DNA of 9,698 nt, from positions 1 to 9,698 of the forward strand of contig JAFACP010000282.1 of the NCBI GenBank assembly GCA_023425455.1, written 5' to 3'. A program made the position numbers and the translations under genes. This DNA is from Pseudomonadota bacterium (lineage in GTDB: Bacteria; Pseudomonadota; Gammaproteobacteria; Enterobacterales; Enterobacteriaceae). The notes under the pieces are model-generated. The model saw nothing but the letters and a program-made list of their open reading frames with translations. It was not told the DNA's origin and did no database searches. Shown here piece after piece: positions 1 to 6,321 of the stretch; positions within the stretch are counted from its first letter, which is position 1; every line of letters starts with the position of its first letter.

Positions 1-539
1 ACGGTGTCCGGCATCTTAATTTTCAGGCTGTCGCGATTTTCCAGCCAGCAATAAATTTCCACCGACAAAATGGCGATAAACATGCCCAGGAACAGGCTGC
101 GGGTGTCAGAGAACTGGCGCAGCAGTACGTCTTTGACGACATGCATTTCGCCATCCACTAGCATTTCGACGGTTGTCGGCGTCACGCAGATGAAACAGAT
201 CACCGCCAGCAGACCGGGAAATAGCGATTTGATCCCGTTGATCCGCCCCAGCTCAATCCCGATTAAAAACACCGCGCCGATATTCAGAAAGTTCAGCGTC
301 GCGTAGTTGATCGCGCTGGTGATGGGCTTTAGCGCGGCGAGAAATGACAGCGAATCAAAGCTTGCCAGACCGTTTTTGGGATCCAGCACCATGTTGGAAA
401 TCAGCACCGAAAATGCCCCAACGATGATGACCGGCATTAAGGTGATAAAAGCGGACTTGATCGCCATGATGTAGCGATAGCTGTTAAAGCGGGTGGCGAA
501 ACTGCCCAGAGAGTCGATCAGTTTTTCCTGTAATGCCAT
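1..539 (-). CDS. PTS lactose/cellobiose-family EIIC sugar permease (N-terminal part, gene cut by window edge)
   Basis: The first 179 codons read MALQEKLIDSLGSFATRFNS and continue with long hydrophobic stretches (around residues 25-50, 70-90, 97-115 and 140-160). This looks like the start of an EIIC permease of the lactose/cellobiose PTS group (CelB/ChbC type), integral inner-membrane proteins of about 440 residues that move a sugar while the EIIB partner phosphorylates it. The start is the ATG at 537-539, with GAGGT at 548-552 (minus strand) as ribosome binding site 8 nt upstream. The gene is divergent from a LacI-type regulator, which suggests local control, and its operon would continue off the left edge. 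The substrate cannot be told from this part; a beta-glucoside or similar disaccharide is the usual case. The PTS family call is fairly sure, the substrate is not. Confidence 0.85.
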   Translation of the reverse strand, partial: MALQEKLIDSLGSFATRFNSYRYIMAIKSAFITLMPVIIVGAFSVLISNMVLDPKNGLASFDSLSFLAALKPITSAINYATLNFLNIGAVFLIGIELGRINGIKSLFPGLLAVICFICVTPTTVEMLVDGEMHVVKDVLLRQFSDTRSLFLGMFIAILSVEIYCWLENRDSLKIKMPDT

Positions 540-595
540 AGGGTAATACCTCAGTAAAAGGGCTTTTATTGAATAAGGAGTACAGCCGGATACTA

Positions 596-607
596 TTGGC
601 ATACCAA
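596..607. promoter_or_regulatory. Putative operator, copy 1 (TTGGCATACCAA)
   Basis: TTGG-CATA-CCAA is a small inverted repeat with 4-bp arms. The same 11 bases (TTGGCATACCA) recur at 690-700, and a 9/11 match on the other strand lies at 660-670. It lies beside a candidate -10 of the divergent permease gene. It is probably bound by the adjacent LacI-type regulator, although LacI-family operators usually have a central CG, which this lacks. Confidence 0.45.
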
Positions 608-659
608 AAATAGCTTTATGACCTGGTTTGTTCTGTGATTCATCTCCCAACGTGGTAAC

Positions 660-670
660 AGGTATTCCAA
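660..670. promoter_or_regulatory. Putative operator, degenerate inverted copy
   Basis: AGGTATTCCAA matches the reverse complement of the TTGGCATACCA motif (TGGTATGCCAA) at 9 of 11 positions. It lies between the two exact copies, 20 bp from the second one. This is the weakest of the three. Confidence 0.25.
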
Positions 671-689
671 ATTAGCCATTTAAGTCACT

Positions 690-700
690 TTGGCATACCA
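690..700. promoter_or_regulatory. Putative operator, copy 2 (TTGGCATACCA)
   Basis: This is an exact 11-bp direct repeat of 596-606. The start-to-start distance is 94 bp, close to nine helical turns, so two bound dimers could face the same side of the DNA and form a repression loop. The looping idea is inference. Confidence 0.4.
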
Positions 701-839
701 CTTATTCACATTGATTGCCGCCAGCTCAGCGGCAACTGAAAAGCGTGATCCTGATGGGGGTTTTGCCCTGCCCGCACCGCGTATGCACCTGACGGTCTGT
801 GATAAACTGCAGGCCATTACGTGGAAGCAGGAACGATCA

Positions 840-1877
840 ATGGCAACAATGCTGGATGTCTCATTACGTGCGGGTGTCTCGAAAGCGACCGTCTCGCGCG
901 TGCTGAACGGCACAGGTCAGGTAAAAGAGAGTACCCGTCAGCAGGTTTTTAAGGCGATGGAAGAGCTGGGCTATCGGCCGAACTTCCTTGCCCGCTCGCT
1001 GGCAAACCAGACCAGCAACAGCATTGGCCTGGTGGTCTCCACGTTTGACGGCTTTTACTTTGGTCGTCTGCTTCAGCAGGCATCCCGGCAGACGGAAACC
1101 CACGGCAAGCAGCTGATCGTCACCGACGGTCATGATGCGCCAGAGCAGGAAGAGCAGGCGGTTCAGATGCTGGCCGATCGCAAATGCGATGCCATCGTCC
1201 TCTACACGCGTTACATGAGCGAAAAGGCGATCATGAAGCTTATTCATAGCGTGCAGACCCCGCTGGTGGTGATTAACCGCGAAGTGAGCCAGGCCGCTGA
1301 CCGCTGCGTCTTTTTCGAACAGCAGGACGCCGCCTTTAAGGCCGTGGATTATCTGATAAGCCAGGGGCATCACGAGATCGCCTGCATCACCGTCCCGATC
1401 CATACGCCAACCGGCAAAGCACGCCTGATGGGCTATCGTAAGGCGCTGGAGAAGCACGGCATCCGTCTGGATGAACGGCGGGTGAAGTATGGCGATGCGG
1501 GGATGACCCGGGGATATGAGCTTTGTAAGGAGCTTATCGCTGACAGGGTGCCGTTCAGCGCGCTGTTTGCCTGTAACGATGATATGGCGCTTGGCGCGTC
1601 CAAGGCGTTACATCAGGCGGGGCTGCGGATCCCGCAGGATATTTCACTGTTTGGTTTTGACGATGCCCCCAGCGCGAAGTGGCTGGAGCCTGCACTCTCG
1701 TCCGTCTATCTGCCGATCGACAGCATGATTGTCACGGCTATCGATCAGGCGATCCGGCTGGCAAAAAACCAGCCGGTTGAAGCCATCCCGCCGTTTACCG
1801 GCACGCTGATCCTGCGCGACTCGGTGACAACGGGGCCCTATTTTCGTCAGACCAGCTCCAGCGCCAGCAGCTCCTGA
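840..1877 (+). CDS. LacI/GalR-family transcriptional regulator
   Basis: This 345-residue protein has the classic LacI layout. A helix-turn-helix spans residues 4-24 (LDVSLRAGVSKATVSRVLNG), followed by a hinge near residues 45-57 (YRPNFLARSLA). A periplasmic-binding-protein-like sensor domain starts at about residue 60 and includes CNDDMALGA (245-253) and LFGFDD (270-275). It resembles AscG/GalR-type regulators of sugar operons. The reading frame is open back to about 690, but family alignment and AGGAA 6 nt upstream favour the ATG at 840. It probably represses the divergent PTS gene from the TTGGCATACCA sites and responds to that operon's sugar. It sits where E. coli carries galR, yet reads more like AscG than GalR, so no symbol is given. 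Its tail (QTSSSASSS, residues 337-345) is encoded inside the overlap with the 3' end of lysA and is probably not part of the fold. Confidence 0.92.
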   Translation: MATMLDVSLRAGVSKATVSRVLNGTGQVKESTRQQVFKAMEELGYRPNFLARSLANQTSNSIGLVVSTFDGFYFGRLLQQASRQTETHGKQLIVTDGHDAPEQEEQAVQMLADRKCDAIVLYTRYMSEKAIMKLIHSVQTPLVVINREVSQAADRCVFFEQQDAAFKAVDYLISQGHHEIACITVPIHTPTGKARLMGYRKALEKHGIRLDERRVKYGDAGMTRGYELCKELIADRVPFSALFACNDDMALGASKALHQAGLRIPQDISLFGFDDAPSAKWLEPALSSVYLPIDSMIVTAIDQAIRLAKNQPVEAIPPFTGTLILRDSVTTGPYFRQTSSSASSS

Positions 1878-3109
1878 ATGGTCTGGCGGCGGCGGATCAG
1901 TCGCGCCACGCCGCGATCGAACAGCACTTCCGGCAGCAGCGGGCGGCTGTTGTAGTTGGAGGACATCGACGCCCCGTACGCGCCGGTATCGTGCAGCACC
2001 AGGTAATCACCAGGTTCAACGTCCGGCAGCGTGCGGGTCTCCACTTTTCCCCCTTCCTGCTGGGTAAAGACATCACCCGATTCACACAGCGGACCCGCCA
2101 CCACCGTCTCAACGCCCGGTGCATGGGTCAGATCGCGGCCATCACCAGCCAGCGCGCTAATGTGGTGATAGCTGCCGTACATCGACGGGCGCATCAAATC
2201 GTTAAAACCGGCGTCAATCAGCACAAAGTGACGCGATCCCATCTCTTTAACGCTGCGCACCTGCGCCACCAGCACCCCGGATTCCGCGACCAGGAAACGG
2301 CCCGGTTCGATCTCCAGTTTAACCGGGTGGCCGAGATGCGCCGCGATTTTGTCGCGCGCGGCGCTCCACAGACCATAATAGTGACCGGTATCGATCGCCT
2401 CCTCGCCTTCGCGATAAGGAATTGAGAGCCCGCCGCCGGCCGAGATCGCCTCAAGATCCTGGCCAAAATCAACCACCTGACGCACCATCGCCCCGCACAC
2501 CTGCTCAAGGTGAGCGTAATCCACGCCGGAACCAATGTGCATGTGAATGCCAACCAGCTTCAGGTTATAACGCTGCAACACCGCCAGCGCGGCGGGCAGA
2601 TCGCTGTACCAGATCCCGTGCTTGCTGTTTTCACCGCCGGTGTTGGTTTTTTGGCTGTGACCGTGGCCAAACCCCGGGTTAACGCGCAGCCAGACCCGGT
2701 GTCCGGGCGACACCGCCCCCAGCTGTTCCAGCATATCCACCGAGCCAGCGTTCACCGGGATCTGCAGCTCATGGACCCGGGCGAGGGTCGCCTCGTCAAT
2801 CAGATCGGCGGTAAAGACGATCGCCTCGCGATCCAGGCGTGGATCAAACCCGGCCGCCAGCGCACGCTCGATCTCTCCCAGCGAGACGGAATCCACCTTC
2901 ACTCCCTGCTCACGCATCAGACGCAGAATATGAATATTTGAACAGGCCTTCTGGGCGAAGCGCACCACGTCAAACTGATGTAACGCGGCAATCTTCTCGC
3001 GGACGATCTGCGCGTCGTAGACCCAGACCGGGCAACCAAACTCCGCCGGGAGGCGCAGCAAATTTTCAGCGTTCAAATCGGTATCTGTCTGGTTGAGTGG
3101 GCGGGGCAT
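1847..3109 (-). CDS. lysA: Diaminopimelate decarboxylase (last step of lysine synthesis)
   Basis: LysA removes CO2 from meso-2,6-diaminopimelate to give L-lysine, using pyridoxal phosphate, in the cytoplasm. The 420 residues match E. coli LysA nearly throughout. K54 in RFAQKACSN is the cofactor lysine. HMHIGSG (189-195), GGG (225-227) and EPGRF (268-272) form the phosphate-binding parts of the alanine-racemase-like barrel. CESGD (342-346) and HDTGAYG (373-379) lie in the C-terminal beta domain. The ATG at 3107-3109 gives the family length and has GGAG 6 nt upstream; a longer open frame to 3196 runs into the regulatory gap and is not used. The gene is divergent from lysR, its activator in E. 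coli. Its stop lies inside the LacI-type regulator on the other strand. Confidence 0.98.
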   Translation of the reverse strand: MPRPLNQTDTDLNAENLLRLPAEFGCPVWVYDAQIVREKIAALHQFDVVRFAQKACSNIHILRLMREQGVKVDSVSLGEIERALAAGFDPRLDREAIVFTADLIDEATLARVHELQIPVNAGSVDMLEQLGAVSPGHRVWLRVNPGFGHGHSQKTNTGGENSKHGIWYSDLPAALAVLQRYNLKLVGIHMHIGSGVDYAHLEQVCGAMVRQVVDFGQDLEAISAGGGLSIPYREGEEAIDTGHYYGLWSAARDKIAAHLGHPVKLEIEPGRFLVAESGVLVAQVRSVKEMGSRHFVLIDAGFNDLMRPSMYGSYHHISALAGDGRDLTHAPGVETVVAGPLCESGDVFTQQEGGKVETRTLPDVEPGDYLVLHDTGAYGASMSSNYNSRPLLPEVLFDRGVARLIRRRQTIQELLALELV

Positions 3110-3232
3110 AGTCTTCTCCGGGTTATCGCATTTTTTTATGATTACGCCACAGCGGGAACAGAATAAAAAATATCGTTTTATGGCAAGTCTATGCAAAAAT
3201 GATATGGATAACGCTCAGCCATCAGGTGATCT
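3110..3232. promoter_or_regulatory. lysA-lysR divergent control region with LysR-type dyad
   Basis: The 123-bp gap holds an interrupted inverted repeat: ATATCGTTTTA at 3170-3180 and AAAAATGATAT at 3195-3205 pair at 9 of 11 positions around a 14-bp centre. LysR-type regulators bind such AT-rich dyads (T-N11-A type) between divergent genes. LysR is known to activate lysA with diaminopimelate as inducer and to repress itself, so this dyad is the best candidate for its site. No convincing -35/-10 pair was fixed by eye. Confidence 0.5.
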
Positions 3233-4165
3233 ATGCCCGCCGTCAATCTCCGTCACATTGAAATTTTCCACGCCGTCATGACCGCCGGAAATCTCACCGA
3301 AGCGGCGCAGATGCTGCACACCTCGCAGCCGACGGTCAGCCGCGAGCTGGCGCGTTTTGAAAAGGTGCTGGGGTTAACACTGTTTGAACGCTCGCGCGGC
3401 AGGCTTCACCCCACCGTCCAGGGGCTGCGGCTGTTCGAGGAGGTTCAGCGCTCATGGTATGGGCTTGACCGAATTCTCAGCGCGGCAGAGAGCCTGCGGG
3501 AGTTCCGCCAGGGTGAGCTGTCGGTCGTCTGTCTGCCGGTGTTTTCACAATCGTTTTTACCCCTGTTGTTGCAGCCGTTTCTCGCCCGCTACCCTGACGT
3601 CAACCTCACCATCGTGCCGCAGGAGTCGCCGCTCCTTGAGGAGTGGCTCTCGGCGCAGCGCCACGATTTAGGCCTGACGGAAACGCTGGCCACGCCGGCA
3701 GGGACCACGCGCACTGAGCTGCTCTCATTCGATGAAGTCTGCGTGCTGCCGGCAGACCACCGGCTTGCCGGAAAACGCCTGCTGACGCCAGCCGATTTTC
3801 AGGGTGAAAACTATATCAGCCTGTCGCAAACTGACAGCTACCGGCAGCTACTGGACACCCTGTTTGCCGAGCATCAGGTAAAGCGAAGAATGGTGGTCGA
3901 AACGCACAGTGCGGCGTCCATTTGCGCCATGGTGCGCGCCGGCGTGGGGATCTCAGTGGTGAACCCGCTTACCGCGCTGGATTATGCCGGTAGCGGCATT
4001 GTGGTGCGCCGTTTTAGCGTTTCGGTTCCCTTTACCGTCAGCCTGATCCGCCCGCTGCACCGGCCAGCGTCAGCGCTGGTAGCGGCTTTTAGCGAACATG
4101 TGCAGGGGGGGTTAAGTCAGGTGATCGCTGAGCTTAACAAGGTGCTTGAGACATCGCCCGGCTAA
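3233..4165 (+). CDS. lysR: LysR, transcriptional activator of lysA
   Basis: This 310-residue protein is close to E. coli LysR (311 residues) throughout. The N-terminal winged helix-turn-helix begins NLRHIEIFHAVMTAGNLTEA and runs through TSQPTVSRELARFEKVLG to about residue 65. The rest is the LysR substrate-binding domain, with conserved stretches such as LPVFSQSFLPLLLQPFLARYP and VRAGVGISVVNPLTALDYAG. It binds the gap to lysA and switches lysA on when diaminopimelate accumulates; these roles are known for E. coli LysR. The ATG at 3233 gives family length and has AGGTGA at 3224-3229, only 3 nt away, a rather tight spacing. The last few residues (NKVLETSPG) differ from E. coli, as is common for this tail. 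The stop lies in the loop of a GC-rich hairpin. Confidence 0.97.
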   Translation: MPAVNLRHIEIFHAVMTAGNLTEAAQMLHTSQPTVSRELARFEKVLGLTLFERSRGRLHPTVQGLRLFEEVQRSWYGLDRILSAAESLREFRQGELSVVCLPVFSQSFLPLLLQPFLARYPDVNLTIVPQESPLLEEWLSAQRHDLGLTETLATPAGTTRTELLSFDEVCVLPADHRLAGKRLLTPADFQGENYISLSQTDSYRQLLDTLFAEHQVKRRMVVETHSAASICAMVRAGVGISVVNPLTALDYAGSGIVVRRFSVSVPFTVSLIRPLHRPASALVAAFSEHVQGGLSQVIAELNKVLETSPG

Positions 4166-4175
4166 ACGCCGGGCG
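4155..4175. terminator. GC-rich hairpin at the lysR stop codon
   Basis: CGCCCGGC (4155-4162) and GCCGGGCG (4168-4175) form a perfect 8-bp stem around a 5-nt loop that includes the lysR stop TAA. No run of T follows on either strand, so it is not a standard intrinsic terminator. It may protect mRNA 3' ends or act as a weak two-way terminator between lysR and the minus-strand genes that face it. Confidence 0.4.
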
Positions 4176-4184
4176 TCGGAGTAC

Positions 4185-4670
4185 TCAGTTAAAACGGCTG
4201 GCGACAGAGGCGACGCGCTCACCGAATTTCACCGCCGTAACCAGATCACCGGTCGCAATTGCGCTGGCATCTGCATCAGAAGGAGACTGCACCAGCAGAC
4301 CAACAGAGCCGCCCAGGTTGTTAATGTCCTGACGGGTCGCTGCCTGGTGTTCGCTGGCGACAGCCCCAGGCTTACCCAGATCCCCCCGTGCTGAGAGGCC
4401 AGCGTTTGCAGGTACTGCAGCGACACTTGCTTATCACCGTTCAGGCGTGCGCTGTTGCGAAAGCCCGCGAAAACGTTGTCCTGCCAGCTACGCACAAACC
4501 AGGCTTTAGAGGTGGCGTCAGCAAGCTTCTTAAACTGCCACGGCACGCTGCCCATGTAGGTTGGCGCGCCAAAAATAATCGCTTTCGCATCGTTCAGCGT
4601 TTGCCAGTCGCTCTCCTGAATATCACCATTGCTGTCGATCGCGATAAGCTCTGCCGCTGCGCTGTTCAGG
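4185..4670 (-). pseudogene. Flavodoxin-family / NAD(P)H-dependent FMN reductase remnant (5'-truncated and frameshifted)
   Basis: Read on the minus strand, the remnant begins at the ygeA stop as ...[20 protein letters not shown], goes on through DAKAIIFGAPTYMGSVPWQF and KAWFVRSWQDNVFAGF to LQTLASQHGGIWVSLGLSP, then loses frame. The next frame continues as ATRQDINNLGGSVGLLVQSP to GERVASVASRFN and a TGA at 4185-4187. Joined, this is a WrbA-like flavodoxin-fold protein: GAPTYMGSVPWQF is the typical second FMN-contact loop. The first 25-30 residues, with the phosphate-binding loop and start codon, are missing because the sequence runs straight into the end of ygeA. A single-base loss near 4338-4345 (CAG-GCG read as CA-GCG) explains the frame change. 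The intact family protein would be about 190-200 residues. E. coli K-12 has no gene here as I recall. The product is very unlikely to bind FMN. Confidence 0.82.
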
Positions 4671-5358
4671 GCAGCATAAACGCCACCGCATCCGCCGCGT
4701 GGATTGCGGTGGTATCAAACACCGGAAGCGGGCTTTGTGCGACCGGCACCAGCAGCCCGATCTCCGTACAGCCGAAAATCACCCCTTCCGCCCCCTGCTG
4801 CGCGAGCTTAGCGATAACCCCGACGAAAAAGGCGCGGGAGGTTTCGCTAAACGTGCCCAGACAAAGTTCGTCGAAAATAATCTGATTAATGCGCGCCCGG
4901 TCAGCTTCGTCGGGGATCACGCTTTCGATGGCAAACTGGCGGCTCAAACGCCCGCGATAAAAATCCTGCTCCATCGTATAGCGCGTCCCTAAAAGCGCCA
5001 CCCGCGACATGCCAGCAGCGGTGATGGCACGTCCCGTCGCATCAGCAATATGTAAAAAAGGTAACCCACACTGCGTTTCAATCTGTTCAGCCACCTTGTG
5101 CATGGTGTTGGTGCACAGCAGAATGCCCTGCGCGCCTGCCCGCTCCAGCCCCTGCGCCGCCTGGGCCAGTATCTCCCCGGCTTTATGCCACTCGCCGCTC
5201 GACTGGCAGGCCTCGATTTCATGAAAATCAACGCTGTGCAGCAAAATACGCGCTGAATGCAGGCCACCGAGACGCTGCTTCACCCCTTCGTTTATCAGGC
5301 GGTAATAAGGCATGGTTGATTCCCAGCTCATTCCCCCCAGCAGACCGATCGTTTTCAT
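4666..5358 (-). CDS. ygeA: Broad-specificity amino-acid racemase YgeA
   Basis: YgeA is a cofactor-independent amino-acid racemase of the aspartate/glutamate racemase family; the E. coli enzyme interconverts L and D forms of several amino acids, with homoserine among the best substrates. The protein is 230 residues, the same as E. coli YgeA, and alignable from end to end ([54 protein letters not shown]). The two catalytic cysteines are C82 in LCTNT and C197 in GCTE, so it looks active. The ATG at 5358 is chosen over one a codon upstream (5361) because GGAG then has 5 nt spacing. In E. coli ygeA follows araE; here kdgF, on the other strand, stands upstream. The stop codon is the junction with the flavodoxin remnant. 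Confidence 0.96.
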   Translation of the reverse strand: MKTIGLLGGMSWESTMPYYRLINEGVKQRLGGLHSARILLHSVDFHEIEACQSSGEWHKAGEILAQAAQGLERAGAQGILLCTNTMHKVAEQIETQCGLPFLHIADATGRAITAAGMSRVALLGTRYTMEQDFYRGRLSRQFAIESVIPDEADRARINQIIFDELCLGTFSETSRAFFVGVIAKLAQQGAEGVIFGCTEIGLLVPVAQSPLPVFDTTAIHAADAVAFMLP

Positions 5359-5394
5359 CATCTCTCCTTTGCGTTTTCCACAGTGAAGCAAACT

Positions 5395-5410
5395 TGTGAT
5401 CCGGTTTCCA
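5395..5410 (+). promoter_or_regulatory. CRP-like site upstream of kdgF
   Basis: TGTGA-TCCGGT-TTCCA matches the CRP pattern TGTGA-N6-TCACA fully on the left half and poorly on the right. Its centre (5402.5) lies about 59-60 bp before the likely transcription start near 5462, a class I activation position. CRP control of pectin genes is known in Dickeya. Confidence 0.4.
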
Positions 5411-5456
5411 GTTCTTTGGCTAAGCGTTTCTTTTTACCCTGCACTGATATAAATTA

Positions 5457-5475
5457 AATGAAACGATGTTTCATT
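5457..5475. promoter_or_regulatory. KdgR operator at the kdgF promoter
   Basis: AATGAAAC-GAT-GTTTCATT is a perfect 8-bp inverted repeat with a 3-bp centre and agrees with the known binding site of KdgR, the IclR-family repressor of pectin catabolism. It starts three bases after the -10-like TATAAA, so it would cover the transcription start and block the promoter. KdgR is released by 2-keto-3-deoxygluconate and related intermediates. Confidence 0.85.
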
Positions 5476-5493
5476 ACTTAGCGAGACGCAGAT

Positions 5494-5817
5494 ATGTTTA
5501 TTTTTCACAAACAGACGACGCTGGAAGACCTGGGCAATGGCGTGAGCCGTCGCATTCTGGCGCATGACGGCAAGATGATGGCGGTTGAAGTGAACTTCGA
5601 GCAAGGCGCAGTGGGGCCAATGCATAACCACCCCCACGAGCAATTAACCTATGTCCTCTCCGGAGAGTTCGAATTCACCATTGGCGATGAGAAACATATT
5701 GTGACCGCCGGCGACACGCTCTACAAAGCGCCGCACATTATGCACGGCTGCGTCTGTCTTACGCCGGGCACCCTGCTGGATACCTTTACGCCGGTTCGGG
5801 AAGATTTCCTCAAATAA
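5494..5817 (+). CDS. kdgF: KdgF, cupin acting on unsaturated uronates from pectin
   Basis: KdgF speeds the conversion of 4,5-unsaturated galacturonate, released from pectin fragments, into the linear keto form that enters the KduI/KduD route; this role is established for KdgF proteins of Yersinia and Halomonas. The 107 residues form a single small cupin barrel. Motif 1 is GPMHNHPHEQLTYVLSG (41-57), giving likely metal ligands H44, H46 and Q50; motif 2 supplies H84 in APHIMHG. The ending FTPVREDFLK is typical of KdgF. The start at 5494 has only a weak ribosome binding site (GAG/CAG in GCGAGACGCAG), but homology begins at once with MFIFH. The gene stands alone, with a KdgR operator before it and a terminator after it. 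Cytoplasmic. Confidence 0.92.
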   Translation: MFIFHKQTTLEDLGNGVSRRILAHDGKMMAVEVNFEQGAVGPMHNHPHEQLTYVLSGEFEFTIGDEKHIVTAGDTLYKAPHIMHGCVCLTPGTLLDTFTPVREDFLK

Positions 5818-5823
5818 AATAAC

Positions 5824-5852
5824 GGGCGAGATGTCCGCTCGCCCTCTTTCTT
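5824..5852 (+). terminator. Rho-independent terminator of kdgF
   Basis: GGGCGAG (5824-5830) and CTCGCCC (5838-5844) form a perfect 7-bp stem with a 7-nt loop, followed by TCTTTCTT. It starts 6 nt after the kdgF stop and shows that kdgF is transcribed separately from togMNAB. Confidence 0.85.
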
Positions 5853-6081
5853 AAAACATACCGTTGAATAAAAAAATCAGCCAGACGTGGTCTTGTGTTA
5901 TTACTGAAAAGCAACCAGCTGATGTTCTTTACTGTTTTTTGAACGTCATCACAGACGTGCTATCAAAATGGGTAGTACGCCTGAAACGCCTTTCAATGCT
6001 ATTACTCTCTCTGCCACTCCCCCGGCTTTTTCCTTTGCCGGTCGCGCCACAAAAAGCAAAAAATGCCACCTCTCTCACCTT

Positions 6082-6100
6082 ATTGAAACAGCGTTTCGAC
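6082..6100. promoter_or_regulatory. Upstream KdgR-like box of togM
   Basis: ATTGAAAC-AGC-GTTTCGAC has the KdgR geometry, GAAAC-N3-GTTTC, with 6 of 8 arm positions paired. It lies 76 bp before the box at the start site and overlaps the CRP-like site. Confidence 0.5.
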
Positions 6101-6110
6101 AGCGATCACA
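6095..6110 (-). promoter_or_regulatory. CRP-like site upstream of togM
   Basis: Read on the minus strand this is TGTGA-TCGCTG-TCGAA, preceded by AAA: one strong half (AAATGTGA) and one poor half. The centre (6102.5) lies about 60 bp before the likely start, matching the layout at kdgF. Confidence 0.45.
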
Positions 6111-6157
6111 TTTCCATCATTTAGCGAATGACTCAGAAATAAATCGCAATAAAATAA

Positions 6158-6176
6158 AATAAAACGATGTTTTACA
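6158..6176. promoter_or_regulatory. KdgR operator at the togM promoter
   Basis: AATAAAAC-GAT-GTTTTACA shares the core AAAC-GAT-GTTT with the kdgF operator and pairs at 6 of 8 arm positions. It follows a -10-like TAAAAT (6150-6155) at nearly the same distance as in kdgF, so it should cover the transcription start of togMNAB. Confidence 0.7.
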
Positions 6177-6274
6177 AATCAAGAACGGCGGTTCGCTTGT
6201 TTTGAAACTCAAAATACGCCGTGCCGGAAAGCTCACAAAAAAGCGTTATAAAACAAAGTTAAATGGAGTAACTC

Positions 6275-6286
6275 TGATACGTATCA
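6275..6286. promoter_or_regulatory. 12-bp perfect palindrome in the togM leader
   Basis: TGATACGTATCA is fully self-complementary and lies about 110 bp downstream of the likely start and 88 bp before togM. It does not fit KdgR or CRP. It could be a site for another regulator acting as a roadblock, or chance. Confidence 0.35.
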
Positions 6287-6298
6287 TCACCAATATCC

Positions 6299-6321
6299 GG
6301 CTTATGCCCAGGGCGTGAGCC
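6299..6321 (+). other. Leader hairpin before togM
   Basis: GGCTTATGCC and GGCGTGAGCC can pair over 10 positions as RNA, two of them G-U, around a 3-nt loop. No T run follows, so it is not a terminator; it may stabilise the mRNA 5' end or be incidental. Confidence 0.35.

Larger units (their letters stand above)
540..839. promoter_or_regulatory. Divergent control region between PTS permease and LacI-type regulator
   Basis: This 300-bp gap holds no supported gene. It contains three copies of a TTGGCATACCA-like motif (listed separately). For the permease, ATACTA at 590-595 reads TAGTAT on the minus strand and could be its -10 element, directly beside the first motif copy, so binding there would block the promoter. 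TGTGA at 634-638 could be half of a CRP site (the partner half TCCCA at 645-649 is poor), centred about 59 bp upstream of that assumed start. The regulator's own promoter is not clear. Its start has AGGAA at 829-833, 6 nt before the ATG. Confidence 0.5.
5359..5493. promoter_or_regulatory. Divergent promoter region of ygeA and kdgF
   Basis: This 135-bp gap carries the kdgF control elements, listed separately: a CRP-like half site, a -10-like TATAAA at 5448-5453 and a KdgR palindrome at 5457-5475. A -35 match is not evident, which fits an activator-dependent promoter. Nothing clear was seen for ygeA beyond its ribosome binding site. Confidence 0.55.

Noticed and set aside
690..839. N-terminal extension of the LacI-type regulator by 50 codons
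   Set aside because: The extension would cover an operator copy, has no family similarity, and the ATG at 840 has a good ribosome binding site and the normal LacI-family N-terminus.
864..1457. A 197-codon open frame opposite the LacI-type regulator
   Set aside because: It lies wholly within a certain gene on the other strand, without a ribosome binding site or known motifs.
3110..3196. Longer lysA start upstream of 3109
   Set aside because: It would run through the regulatory dyad; the ATG at 3109 gives the same 420 residues as E. coli LysA and has GGAG at the right distance.
4155..4175. Standard rho-independent terminator for lysR
   Set aside because: The stem is strong but no T run follows on either strand, so it is listed only as a hairpin with uncertain role.
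4388..4885. A plus-strand open frame across the flavodoxin remnant and the end of ygeA
   Set aside because: Both minus-strand sequences underneath have clear family similarity, and the plus-strand product has none.
5864..6124. An open frame of 86 codons between kdgF and togM
   Set aside because: It needs a TTG start without a ribosome binding site, resembles no family I know, and overlaps the CRP- and KdgR-like sites of togM.
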